Positions 1 through 10,348 of a DNA stretch of 64,000 nucleotides are shown piece by piece. The stretch comes from Seminavis robusta (taxonomy: Eukaryota > Bacillariophyta > Bacillariophyceae > Naviculales > Naviculaceae), in contig CAICTM010000028.1 of assembly GCA_903772945.1 (NCBI GenBank), positions 110,874 through 174,873 of the forward strand. The letters run 5' to 3'. The position numbers and the translations under genes are program-made. The notes under the pieces are model-generated. The model was given only the letters and a program-made list of their open reading frames with translations. It made no database searches and had not been told where the DNA came from. The number at the start of each line of letters is the position of its first letter. The first letter of the stretch is position 1.

Positions 1-1415
1 AAAAAGTGGGTAGAACTCAACGAAGCAGACGAGCTGAGAATGGTACTGGACAAAGAAGAATGTTTGTTTGGATTTCAAACACTGTACTGCAAGTAAGTTT
101 CATCGATCGAATGTTTCGTTGTTCGGTCCTCGAACCACCGATCCATGCGGTTTCTTTTGTGCTTCTGTGGTACTTGCTAACCTCCTTAATTTCGGCTCCC
201 TGTGTCAGCTTCCCGCCCACCTTCAAAGTACTACGAGAAGATGGGTTCAAATACAAACCGCAGCGGACTCCCAGCTACACAGATAGAATCCTTTGGAAAT
301 CGGGAGATCAGCTTGAGACCAAAATCACACCACTCGGATACGAACCTGTGGAACATTACACGACAAGCGATCACAAACCTGTTCGAGGCGCATTCGAAAT
401 CGAACTCAATCAAAAAGTGCAACTTAAGAGCAAGCACGAACTACAACAGAAACAAGAACAAGAAAAACAGAAACAATCCAAGCTCAATTTCTTTCAATGG
501 GGGAAAAGCAAGGAGGAGGACGTCAAAGAAGACGAGAATCTGCATATTTTCGTTTCGGATATCAAATGCGAGATCTTCCCGCCTGCCAAACCGACTGATG
601 GCCGCGACTCCAGCATGACTGTGCCAATTGCTCAGCTTGCTAGCATGACTGGGATGTCGAGCATATCATCACGAGACTTTGGTGCGGGGTCGCTTGATTC
701 CTACGTGACTCTGGTATCCAGCCCGCCGGAGCTGCTGCTGAAGAAACCCACGAAATGGACCCAATATGGTACTGCAGTGAAAAAGTTTTTCAGTGTTGGG
801 GATAAAGCGGTCGACACGGACAACCAAAACAGTTCCACCAGCGGCGAATGGCCTCGTACCAACGTGGTCAAGAAAACGTACAATCCAGATTTCTCTATGC
901 GGGAATTGCACTGTGTTTTGAAAACGCATCAAGAAAACGGGTTTCCTATCTTCCTCACAGGAGCTCTGTTGCATATTTTCGTATTCAAATACAATGGACG
1001 ACAAACTGATGAAGTCATAGGAAGTTACCCAGTCAATCTCGAAGAGTTGGTTCGAAAATGCACAGCCGCAGTGAGCAATGCCAATAACAATTTGCATGCC
1101 AACAGTCGGCGACACCAACTGATGGCCGCATCCCGGCGTAATCGAATGGGGGCGAACAGCACTGCTGGAGATGACTCCATGGTCTCCGTCGAGATCGATG
1201 GACCCCTCTTGAAGAATGGTAAACAAACGGGCACCATTCGTTGCAACGTTGCTGCCTGGTGGGTCAATGATGCACTCGTGGCTAGTGCCAATGCTGCCAG
1301 ATTGGGCTTGGAGGGAACGGATGTTAGGGAAGGCGCCGCTGACGACGGTAAGATTGAGAGTGGTGATGGGCCCATGTTTTCGACTCGTCGCAAGAGGCGC
1401 GCAAGTGTTGCCTAG
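1..1415 (+). CDS. Inositol polyphosphate 5-phosphatase, 3' part (5' end outside window)
   Basis: Partial gene; exons seen are 1..92 and 209..1415, with a GTAAGT...CAG intron at 93..208, giving 432 residues. The join restores the end of the IPPc catalytic domain: a GFQ stretch, then FPPTFK, RTPSYTDRILW and SDHKPV, the hallmark substrate and metal-binding motifs of the family. These enzymes remove the 5-phosphate from phosphoinositides or soluble inositol phosphates at membranes. After a Gln/Lys-rich helical linker comes a C2-like region (about 210-420 of the visible part) with a DSYVTL strand, a KKTYNPDFS loop and a GALLHIFVFKY strand followed by EVIGSYPV. It probably targets membranes. The tail is basic and ends in RRKRR. 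The family call is firm. The C2 call is from strand pattern only, and its loop is longer than usual. Confidence 0.88.
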   Translation, partial: KVGRTQRSRRAENGTGQRRMFVWISNTVLQVSFIDRMFRCSVLEPPIHAVSFVLLWYLLTSLISAPCVSFPPTFKVLREDGFKYKPQRTPSYTDRILWKSGDQLETKITPLGYEPVEHYTTSDHKPVRGAFEIELNQKVQLKSKHELQQKQEQEKQKQSKLNFFQWGKSKEEDVKEDENLHIFVSDIKCEIFPPAKPTDGRDSSMTVPIAQLASMTGMSSISSRDFGAGSLDSYVTLVSSPPELLLKKPTKWTQYGTAVKKFFSVGDKAVDTDNQNSSTSGEWPRTNVVKKTYNPDFSMRELHCVLKTHQENGFPIFLTGALLHIFVFKYNGRQTDEVIGSYPVNLEELVRKCTAAVSNANNNLHANSRRHQLMAASRRNRMGANSTAGDDSMVSVEIDGPLLKNGKQTGTIRCNVAAWWVNDALVASANAARLGLEGTDVREGAADDGKIESGDGPMFSTRRKRRASVA

Positions 1416-2212
1416 CGGGCAATAGTCCAAAGAACGGGCAAAGGCGAGTTTTGTACATGTTCATGCAACCTAGGACCGTTTAGTGTTTCTTGTGCAGTTG
1501 TAGATAATCAGATGGTGTTGTATCCTTGTAGAAATGAATGGAAAGCTATTTGGTTCGATTGGGCTATCCGCAACCGTGGCACTGCTGTGCTACACTTCGG
1601 AGTGTTGCGAAGTTCGTGGATCCTGGTAGCCACGGCAGTAGCCAGCCTAGCAAGCTACCGGTAGCTACCAGTGTGAGAGGCGGGAAAGTCTGCAAGGCGT
1701 GTCGAAGCCACTCAGTTATTTCTCGGTGGATCCGCAAGTTCAAGGCTTGGGACCTTGTGTTGGTCCCAAATTTTGTTGCCCCTGGTCCCATGGCACCTTC
1801 TCTCAAACTTGGCCTCTTCTCTTCCGTACGGTACATGCATGCATTGCTACCAGTAGTAGTGGTACAGCTAGAGTGGTGGTACCAGGTACCGCTGGCTGGA
1901 CCACAGCTAAAACTTCCGAGCTGTAAAAAACCCAATCACATGCACCGAGATCTTTTGGTGATTAGGGTTAGAGCGGATACGGAAGGGGTGTGAGCGTTCC
2001 GCTGGACTGAACTCGCGGGACCGTGCTGGCTACATTGGGTTTTCCCTCGAGTTCAAAAAGCTAGCAAGCACAAGTGTTTGACACGACAATGACGGGCCTC
2101 GGAGCTCCGTGTCCATTACTCAGCATAGCTCACAATAAACGAAACTTGCAAGCAACAGCTCCACAGTAGCATCAAAGCATCGAAGAACTTTTTTCTCATT
2201 TCTGATTGAAGC
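1416..2212. other. Gene-free stretch
   Basis: No supported gene. It holds clustered TACCGGTA/GGTACC-type palindromes (one at 1656-1663) and short direct repeats of GCTACC. A 151-codon open frame at 1538-1993 has no recognisable domain and a repeat-driven composition. The last 100 bases look like the leader of the small gene at 2213. Confidence 0.5.
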
Positions 2213-2506
2213 ATGAGCCCCATCAACTGCCCCACCGATTGCCATTTCACCCTAGAAGAAATGAGCCACGATGACGCAACACAATCGACTTTGGACGGTG
2301 ACGACTTCGATACGGGCAAGAAAATCTACCACAGTCCATCCTTCGACATTGACCTTGGCCAACTGAGGAAAAAGCAAATGGAGAAGAGAAGAAAATCGAA
2401 AACATCAAGAAGAGTCCTGGCTCTCTTCAGTGTGGGACCAGCACTTGGGCGTTTTGGAAAGCGAAGGTGCTCGCAACTTGCAGGAAGCCTTCGTTACAAT
2501 AGTTGA
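2213..2506 (+). CDS. Small hypothetical protein (97 aa)
   Basis: Not recognised. The frame starts at an ATG preceded by a CA-rich leader. It encodes an acidic, Asp/Thr-rich N-terminal half (HDDATQSTLDGDDFDTG) followed by a strongly basic stretch (RKKQMEKRRKSKTSRR) and a short Gly/Arg-rich end. That acidic-then-basic layout is more ordered than the composition of nearby chance frames, but there is no domain, signal peptide or membrane segment. It could be a small nuclear or RNA-binding protein, the first exon of a longer gene, or chance. Confidence is low. Confidence 0.35.
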   Translation: MSPINCPTDCHFTLEEMSHDDATQSTLDGDDFDTGKKIYHSPSFDIDLGQLRKKQMEKRRKSKTSRRVLALFSVGPALGRFGKRRCSQLAGSLRYNS

Positions 2507-2814
2507 ATGAGGTCGATCGATAGCTAATGAATGAAGGCTCGGTCCTACTCTAGGTACCAAGCAGTTTTTTAAAAGACGCATTAGCAATGTTATATAGCAC
2601 ATGGCCGTCTCGTCCTACTATAGTCTCGGTTCCGAGTGTACCTTGTTACCTTTGTTGCGCACATTGTTTTCTTGAAGCCGCGAGCTAGCAGCACGTTCCG
2701 CTACGTGGGACCGGAGAGTTTTGATCCTATCTTGAGAGACGATCGAGTCGGGGCTATGGTACCGGTATGGCCAGGGAGAAATGAGACCGTGTGGAGTGTG
2801 GGACATGGCGGACT

Positions 2815-2955
2815 TGATAAGAAGTAGCCCGCCCGTGCCGCGGCATGGGTCAACTCCATTGTCTGGTGGCGGGGAGCGGTGACGGTGGCAGTGCCTTGGG
2901 CACAAAGATCGGGCCATTCGCGATAGCAAACTTCGTAGGTGAATGACTCAGTTAA
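2815..2955 (-). pseudogene. Truncated duplicate of one tandem-repeat domain
   Basis: About 140 bases closely match 3620..3760 inside the neighbouring tandem-repeat gene, on the same strand. The conserved part includes the segment encoding YEVCYREWPDLCAQG and the start of the following linker. The copy has an internal deletion (the FTV of the original linker is missing) and several substitutions, and it lacks the rest of the repeat. It sits about 160 bases beyond the stop of the parent gene, so it is a local partial duplication that is not part of the intact reading frame. Confidence 0.75.
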
Positions 2956-3112
2956 TGTTACATCTAGAGAATACGATAAGATATTCAACCATCGACTTTA
3001 CAGGTTAAGTTACACTTTCTAGGTGGAGTCAAACAAGCAAACCCCGGACATGTTGAGGATTTGCACCCATACCGACCGATCCTCCTCCCGCGCTTCCGTC
3101 ACGTCCGTCGAT

Positions 3113-5237
3113 CTAGACAACCGTGCCGCAATCTTCATATGAAGTCGAGTTCATCATGACATCAGCTGGCTGTGAAGAGGTGCCAGACGTCACGGCGTCT
3201 TGGTAGCAAAGAGTAGATCCCGAAGCTTCCGTCAACACTTTTCCAGAGCAATCCATTCCTCGTTCGGTCCATTGATCATTGCAGTAAGCCTGAAGCGACA
3301 TGGCGTGGTATGTCCAGGATAGATGGAATTCTTCCGAGTCGTCCACTTCGCACGCCACGGCATCAGAGCTCATGGACACAAGAAGCTGACGCCGTGTGGA
3401 ATTATCAGCTCGGCCATCCCTGCATGCGACATAAATGATTCCCTCGTTGGATGGGCTGCATTGAAGGACACCTGTCACGCTATTCAAGACACAAGCGTCA
3501 TTGTCACTGGGCGATATGTCCACCATTTCAAGTTCCCCATCCAAGCCACACTGAAGGGTCAACCTTGGTGACACGGTGTCGCAGTCTTCGGCTTCATCGT
3601 CGGCAGCATCCCAGCGAACCTGATAAGAAGTGGCCCGTCCTCGGCGTGAGTCCACCCCAGTGTCTGGTGGCGCGGGAGCTGTGACGGTGAAGGTGGCAGT
3701 GCCTTGGGCACAAAGATCGGGCCATTCGCGATAGCAAACTTCGTAGGTGAACGACTCAGTGCCAAGAAAGTCGCCATCGGGTTCATATTCAAAGGAACCA
3801 TCATCATCGACATCCAAATCTCCCTGGCCATCGCCGACAAAGTCATAGGAGTCAACAAACAAGGAATAGCGGCTGTCTTTCACATCGTTGGTCAAAACTC
3901 CATTAAACTCCGAGACATCCAAGCTGCCTCCCTGCACCACGGTGTATTGGTCATTGACCGGGGTTGGGGGGCTGTCTGGTTTTTCAGGGTTGGATTGGAC
4001 CACGATCTCCACCCTGGCTGTACGGCAAGCCACACAAGACCATTCTTCATAGCAGACTTCGTATTCAAACCAGAAAGATCCGAGCTCTCCAGGCTCTGGG
4101 CGGTAAGTGAAGCTGCCATCAGAGCTGACGTGAAGGTCTCCCTTAAAGCCGCTGGTCTCATCGTGGTCCTCCACCTCGATTTCTTGTCCTTTGTCAGCCC
4201 CGTCATTGCTGAGGATGCCATCACCCTCGGATTTATCCAAGCTTTCTCCCTCTTTTACTTCGTAGCGGTCGTTTTGCGCGTTGGGAGGATTGGGGCGCTT
4301 GTTGTTGTCTTCTTCAACTCGGATGGTAACCCTTCCTTCGTCACAGAGGTCAGGATAGTCGACGTAGCAAACGGTGTAGAAAAACACCTCGTCTCCTGTC
4401 CAGCAACGCCGAGCCTTGTATTCGAAGCTTCCATCCTCTTCAGTATCAAGGTCTCCTTCCAGCCGACCGTCCGTTCGCGGTCGGCCATCTCGGAAGATCG
4501 CCAAGCCCGAGTCGCGTCGATCATTGCCCAGAAAGCCCGGAGCGTTTTCTTCGAAATCTTCATCCTCCTTGACGGTGTACGAGTCATCTTCAGCGGTTGG
4601 GGGCTCGTTGGGCCTGTTGGGATCTTCGAGGACCTTGATGGTGACATTGGCAGTGGAACAGACGGCAGCCTGGACAGGCGGCTGCTGCCGAGAGATCGCC
4701 GTGCCGAGACATGCCGTGTAGGAAAAGATCTCAGTTCCCGTAAAGCCAGCGGAAGGAGGATCATAGCGGAATGTACCGTCGTCTTCGACGCGAAGGTTTC
4801 CTTGAAAAATGCCCCATTCCTCCACATCAGTCACCACGAGAGGTATCGCAGACTGTGACGTGTCATTTGCCAACAAGCCTTGTTGTACGAGGTTCACGTC
4901 GAGTCGGGTCGTCCCTTGGATCATCTCGTAGGTGTCGTTTCGTGCCAGCACAGCCTGTAGATGCCTTGCAACGTTCGCATTACTTTCCTGAAAAGCACAG
5001 ATCACGGTATCATTGAATAATTGTTAGGAAGGGTTGATGACAACGAAAGCATAGTACCGTACAGTAATAGCAAAAGGTACAAATGACAAGCCCGAACCTC
5101 CAGCGTGAGGTGTCATCCATGTGTCCCACCTAGCTTGGACTTACCGATTGCACACTTGCGCTTCGAATGGTTCCAGCATTGCCTGAGCCGACGCCCAGCA
5201 GCAAAGCAAGGAGCGTGCTTAAGAGTGTTGTTTTCAT
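3113..5237 (-). CDS. Secreted protein with four tandem bacterial-type Ig/cadherin-like repeats
   Basis: Two exons, complement of 3113..4987 and 5145..5237, joined in phase 0 across a GTAAGT...TTTTCAG intron; 655 residues. Exon 1 is almost exactly a signal peptide (MKTTLLSTLLALLLGVGSG). Four repeats of about 95 residues follow (near 55-152, 160-257, 265-362, 371-468). Each has the tandem-95/Big_9 pattern: NDxYTV, a VLxND turn, GxLxVxxDGSFxYxP, then FxYxVC and a closing beta strand. Cysteine pairs in each repeat suggest disulfides. The C-terminal 185 residues are Cys-containing, without membrane anchor. Such repeats are common in bacterial adhesins, so an extracellular or cell-wall adhesive role is inferred. 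The domain is unusual in a eukaryote; transfer is possible, though the intron and signal peptide show the gene is domesticated. Confidence 0.85.
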
Positions 5238-8200
5238 TTCTTCTTCTCACTATGGTTAATCGCTGCCTGACTGGATGCTTGTTTTGTTGTTTCGTTGTTT
5301 CTTTGTCTTTTGTTTAGTTTGTTTGAAAGCTTTGCTTTGCTTGATTTGTGAGACGGTTCTTCATTTCTTGGGTTCGTTCAGCAGAGGTGCTCGCAAGTCC
5401 AATTGATCGATCGTGATGGGAAGCGAATTTCCAAACAATAATTTGCATGGAGGATCCAACAAATCGAAGCCATCATGATCCCAGGAGCTATCGCCAAATA
5501 GGTCCAGTCTGGGATAACACTGAAAGCATTTTCTTCTGTTCCATGTGCTTCGGTTGGACGTTGGGTGGAAAGAGCACCAAATAGCATTTCCCGGTTTTGT
5601 TGTTGTTATTTTACTGGTCTGCCACGTGCTCCTGAGTTGCGAGGTCGATGGGTGAAGTTCCGTGGGAGTCAAATTCTCTGTTCCGGAACATCAAACGTGC
5701 TGGGACAAAACGCCGAAGCTGCTTTATCTGGACTTTGATCGTGTCGGCATCAACTTGGTCACTCGGGCTGTACTTACTCGAGAGCGGACGATCGAAACGA
5801 CCAACATTGTCTATCGTACCGGTACCGGACGGATGCATGCTGTACTGTAGGCCAAAGCTGAAGCCGCAAGGAGACTTTGCAGTGCGAGAAACGACAGGGC
5901 ACGGAAGCAATTGGATCAAAGCTGCTTGAGATAGACAGCCTCAGTTACTGTGGTTGCCTACCGGTACCTATCTAGCTAGCTAGCAAGATCTACAAAGAGA
6001 TCGATACATGTTTCCATCCCATACAAACTTCAGCTCAACAAGCAAGAATCGAGGAGCTTGTAAGCATGCCAATATTGAGCTATTGGACACCTTTGGCGGA
6101 GGGCTCGCTTCAGGTTGTGTTTTCACATCCATGTACATTGGTTTCTTGCACATGATGTGGTCCAAAATTGGGTTCAAGGCTTCGGGATAAGATCTTTTTT
6201 GCTGTTGGTAAAGTCTCACGTGCTTTTCTGATATAGAGTCTAGCATCTCACTCTTTCTGCATTGCACATAGACTACTAGATGGACGACAGATGGTGAGAG
6301 GAAGCGAATCGAATCCACCATCACGGATAGATTTTGTTGGGCTTCGGGATGGATGCTTCTGTCGTGCGGAACGCTTACCAAAAATGAGCATCAAATGAGT
6401 CGAGTCTCAAGTCAAGTCAAGTCAAGTCAACTTATGATCAATTGAGGCGAGTCGAGTCGCCCACGCGAGAGAAGATATCTTTCTTTAGTGTATGTATGGA
6501 CTTCTCTGAAGCAAATTCTCTGAATGGGCTTAGTTATTAGGGGCTGCATCTCTGTAGGCAGCAAACAACAGGCAGTCTGTGCTGTGTGACGAGGAAACAG
6601 CGAAACAAGCAAAGAGCTTCAGCCCCAGACGACGGTCGCAGCTCGGGCATGGAAGCAGATACCGGTACGGTACATGTACATGTATGTGGTGGTGCGTTGC
6701 AGTGGAGGTTCGCCTTAGCAGCTACCGGTACCGAATCACTCATCAGTTGCTCCCAGTTGATGAGCTCACTGTGTGATCTTGAGGATGGGTTGCCGACCTC
6801 TGCCAACCGTGCCGCAGGGGAACAAAAGCCGAAGCGTGCTGTGCATTGTTCCAGCACGGCGCGTCATTGCCTCTGCCTCCATATTCACTTCATACCGGTA
6901 ACCACTGGAACGGCGTCGTGAGCTTGGTTGCCAACTGTGCATTGCATGTGCCACCCCGGCGGAAATCGAATGCAGCGCTGTTGGATCCAATGGAATTGAG
7001 TCGAATCCAGTCTAGTACCAACTACCGGTAGTATCTGCTACGTACCAATGGCATTTGTGCCAATGTCAGTGACGGTTCCAGGCAGCTGTGACAGAGCTCC
7101 ATAAATGCAAGTCGTCTTTGCCAGCGGACTGGACTGTCACACATCTATGCTCTGAATGTGGAAGCATTATTTGCTTGGTGGCTGGTCGTGGAAGTGTCAA
7201 AGTCGTTAGAGCCTCGCCGCAAGGCGTAGTTAGTTGATTGCAGCACCAACAACACTGCCAGCCAGTCCTTCGAGACAATCTTTCCCCGGTGTTGCGTGTG
7301 ACCCGTTGCGTCTTTTGCCTCCTTCTACTCGTACCACCGCACCGGTTGTGACTGCCGGTATCCTACCGTATCGCACGAGCACCGCTTGAATGAAACGCCA
7401 CAACAGTACGGTACGGCAGCAGCTTGACATACAGTCTAAGCCCCAGCGTCCCGGCAGACACGAGATCTACATGTACATGGAAGAAGCCTTTGGAACTGTA
7501 CTGCATGTACTCACTCGCAATGAGAGGCGGTCATTTTGTTTTGTGCTCCAGCTCCTTGATAGTGCGACACCGGCAATTCTGGTACGATGGGGGAACTATC
7601 TGATGTATATCGTACCCAGGCCGGCATTTTACGTAGACTGGTTTAGACTGAAGCTATAAAGGCCATTGGTGGTAGTACCTGTTAGTCTACCATCAGCAGC
7701 TGAATGCGAAGCCACCAGCCAGCTGCTTGGCTTTGGCATAGTAGCTAGCTAGTGGCGCTGGTACGGGTACCATGACCTACCAGATATCAGACATCAAACC
7801 GATTTGATCTCCGGATCCGTCGTTTGCAGCTCGCCATGGCAGCAATGACCGTCGCCCAGTTTCCGTTGCAACGATATCGCATCCATCATCCAGCAAAAGG
7901 ATCTTGTCAAGCTCATCAAAGACCCAAGAGCATTCAAAGAATGTGCCAACGGTATCGGTTATCGGTTGTGAGCAATTTACTGTTCAAACAGGTAGAGAGG
8001 CTATCGTACCAAAAAGGATCACAACACTCCGCTATCATTTGGGGTTGTGCACAACCAAACAGGTTCATTGTGTTCGAGCCAAGATTTAGAGAGCTTGCAG
8101 TGCTCCTAGCAAATGAAAACTTTCGGAAGGAGTCATTTGGACATTTGGACCGCCGCAGAAGACCAATTCTCTTGAATGGGGGGGTTCTTTTCTTACGGAA

Positions 8201-8413
8201 TTTTATCAAAGCACGATTCCCTTGTTGTCGACTGTGACCGCTGTTTTGGTACCACTGGATAACACTTTGGTCCTTGGATTATTGGTAGCTCCAAATCCAA
8301 ATCCAAAACACTCCGTTCTCACAAAATTGATCAGCTCACAAAAGCAAAACACAATCGGAAAGCAAACCAGAAGCAAAAAGTCAAAGTAAGTGATCGAAAG
8401 AAGGAAACAAACC
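5238..8413. other. Gene-free stretch of about 3.2 kb
   Basis: No gene can be supported. Several open frames of 60-140 codons exist on both strands, but they overlap, lack domains and have no leader or splice structure. It contains a run of GTCAA pentamers at 6411-6430, TACCGGTA palindromes (for example 5959-5966, 6893-6900, 7023-7030) and ACATGTACATGT-type palindromes near 6668 and 7468. The last 150 bases are A-rich and fit the leader of the gene at 8414. Confidence 0.5.
6411..6430. repeat. GTCAA pentamer repeat
   Basis: Four tandem copies of GTCAA. It is related in sequence to the GTCGA repeats elsewhere in the window. Confidence 0.8.
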
Positions 8414-10348
8414 ATGAAGTCAAGTGCGCTTTTCAACAAGACCCAGCAAGATGGCATTGATACTGCCATTACAGCTCCGGATGAGGTGGCCGATATTGGA
8501 GGCAATGGCGCTTTGATTGATGCTGATGAGAATGGCAGCGATGATGACGATGAAAGTACTAATGGCAAGGCCAGCAACAAGCTCTTTTTGGTTGGGTTGC
8601 CTCTGGCCCTCCTTTCTCTGGCTGTCATTGTATTGACCCAGTTGGGAGATCAAAATATTGCTGGTGTGTCCCCTCACAATCTAAACCTCAAGCGAGGTCA
8701 ACCAACCCTTATCAAGGGCGTCCCTGATGCTGGTGCTGTAACCCGCCACCTACTCCAGAGGGAGTTGTTTGGGACGATGGTTAAGGTCAAGGATGATAGG
8801 GAAGAGGACGATGGAGAGGAGGATGATTTAGGAAGATATTACCTAGGGCTGGTTTCCAGAGCGGATGTTGATTTGGCCTTGAAAAGGAACCAAGATACTG
8901 GTGAAGAAGTTGACGTGGAAGTTGAAATCAAAGGAAAGACGTATTTTAATCGTCTGGACGTGAAGAACATCAGGAAGCGCATTCACAAGGTAAAGCGTGG
9001 AGGTGGTCTCAAGTACCCTGGTCGTTCGGCAGAACTTGCCAAGAAAGAAGCGGAGGACCTTCTCAAGGATATTAAAGATCTTCAAAAGCAGACCAAGCAG
9101 GACCTTCTCAAGGACTTTGGGAACATTCGCAGGCTGGGCGAAGGCTATACTGATCAGTTTACAGATATCAAGGTTGAGCAATTCGGAGACCAATTGTTTC
9201 AGTTGGAATGTAATGATGTTGAGTGCGAAGTTTACTCTGATGGTCCCCTTCAAACTAACAATCGAAGGCGGCTGTCCGCAACATGGATTTGGGATGAACA
9301 GTGTGATTCTGACAGTGACTGCCCTGCTGACAGCACCTGCTATGAGCCCAGCTACACATCTGGTGTTTCCAGCTCCTACTACAACAAGTGCACTTGCTCT
9401 GAGAAAAGTGAGTGTAGCTTCCTGTGGTCCAGTGGTGAGGCATGGTACAAGTACCGTAATTTTGGTGATAACCAGTATACAAAGTGCACGCATGGATATT
9501 GTGCAGCATACTATGACTGCTTCTCTGGTTCCATGACTGTCACCACTCCTGCTGGTCAAAAGCGAATGGATGAGCTGGAGGTCAATGATCTTGTCTTGAC
9601 TGCTAGTGGCAATTTTGAAAAGGTCTACACCTTTCTTCACAGGACCCCCACAAGCCGTGCCTCCATTGCCAGCAACTACTTGCAGATTGTGACGGATTAT
9701 GGCAAGAACATGATTGAAATCACTGGCAAGCACATGATCTATGTGAACAGCAACAAGCTCCCCATTGAGGCCAGCAATGTCAAGGTTGGCGACTACCTTT
9801 CTCTTACTCAGCATGATGAAGCTGGCTCTATTGCAACCACACCTGCCAAGGTCACTGGCATCAATGTTGTTCAACGCATGGGTGGCTTCTCTCCCGTGAC
9901 AGAAGGAGGCAGCATTGTTGTGAATGGTCTTGCCGCTTCTTCGTACAGCAACCCTCGCTATGCTGACACAGAATATGTGGAGATTGCTGGGAAGCCTCTG
10001 GTCCACCGAGCTACCTTTACTCACTGGCTGACTTCTCCAGTTCGCTTCTTCTGCCTCCATGTGAATGGAAATGCTTGCGCTCTAGACATGGATGGAGAAG
10101 CGTTCTTCCCCCTTTCCAAGGCTGTCGACGATATCTACCATACATTGAAGAATGCTGGTCTTGAGGGTGTGACCATGATGGTAGTTTCTGTTGCTGGAAT
10201 GTTGGTCTACGCTTTTGAGCAGACTTTCAAGGCTTTGTGGCTTCCCCTTTTGGTGGTTTTGGTTGCTGTGTCCTTCATGCAGAAACAGCAGGTCGTCACT
10301 ACCCCTTACCAGTTCCGGTTGGCCAACAAGAGCAAGAAGGTGGACTAA
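8414..10348 (+). CDS. Membrane-anchored Hint (hedgehog/intein) domain protein
   Basis: Single exon, 644 residues; the start is the ATG in ACCATGA, as an upstream in-frame ATG at 8390 is in weaker context. Order: acidic N-terminus, a membrane segment (about 57-76), a charged helical region, a Cys-rich EB-like module (about 295-360), then a Hint module from Cys369 (CFSG). Hint landmarks are the nucleophile Cys369, a TGKH block (Thr437, His440), a KVGDYLS strand and the hedgehog-like SPVTEGGSIVVNG strand. In hedgehog autoprocessing the Cys and the TxxH residues drive the N-S shift and thioester cleavage. Here the later SCY cysteine is replaced (SSY, Ser510). Two hydrophobic segments follow (about 588-625), where hedgehogs carry the sterol-recognition region. 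Autoprocessing is inferred. A relative lies at 21151-22389. Confidence 0.85.
   Translation: MKSSALFNKTQQDGIDTAITAPDEVADIGGNGALIDADENGSDDDDESTNGKASNKLFLVGLPLALLSLAVIVLTQLGDQNIAGVSPHNLNLKRGQPTLIKGVPDAGAVTRHLLQRELFGTMVKVKDDREEDDGEEDDLGRYYLGLVSRADVDLALKRNQDTGEEVDVEVEIKGKTYFNRLDVKNIRKRIHKVKRGGGLKYPGRSAELAKKEAEDLLKDIKDLQKQTKQDLLKDFGNIRRLGEGYTDQFTDIKVEQFGDQLFQLECNDVECEVYSDGPLQTNNRRRLSATWIWDEQCDSDSDCPADSTCYEPSYTSGVSSSYYNKCTCSEKSECSFLWSSGEAWYKYRNFGDNQYTKCTHGYCAAYYDCFSGSMTVTTPAGQKRMDELEVNDLVLTASGNFEKVYTFLHRTPTSRASIASNYLQIVTDYGKNMIEITGKHMIYVNSNKLPIEASNVKVGDYLSLTQHDEAGSIATTPAKVTGINVVQRMGGFSPVTEGGSIVVNGLAASSYSNPRYADTEYVEIAGKPLVHRATFTHWLTSPVRFFCLHVNGNACALDMDGEAFFPLSKAVDDIYHTLKNAGLEGVTMMVVSVAGMLVYAFEQTFKALWLPLLVVLVAVSFMQKQQVVTTPYQFRLANKSKKVD

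Noticed and set aside
1538-1993. 151-codon frame as a possible gene
   Set aside because: Sequence is dominated by GCTACC/GGTACC repeats, the frame is open on both strands, and no domain or leader is visible.
3704-4858. 384-codon plus-strand frame opposite the tandem-repeat gene
   Set aside because: It is the antisense shadow of a well-supported gene; the product lacks domains and the composition mirrors the other strand.
8843-10060. 405-codon minus-strand frame opposite the first Hint gene
   Set aside because: Shadow frame; the plus-strand Hint motifs explain the sequence.
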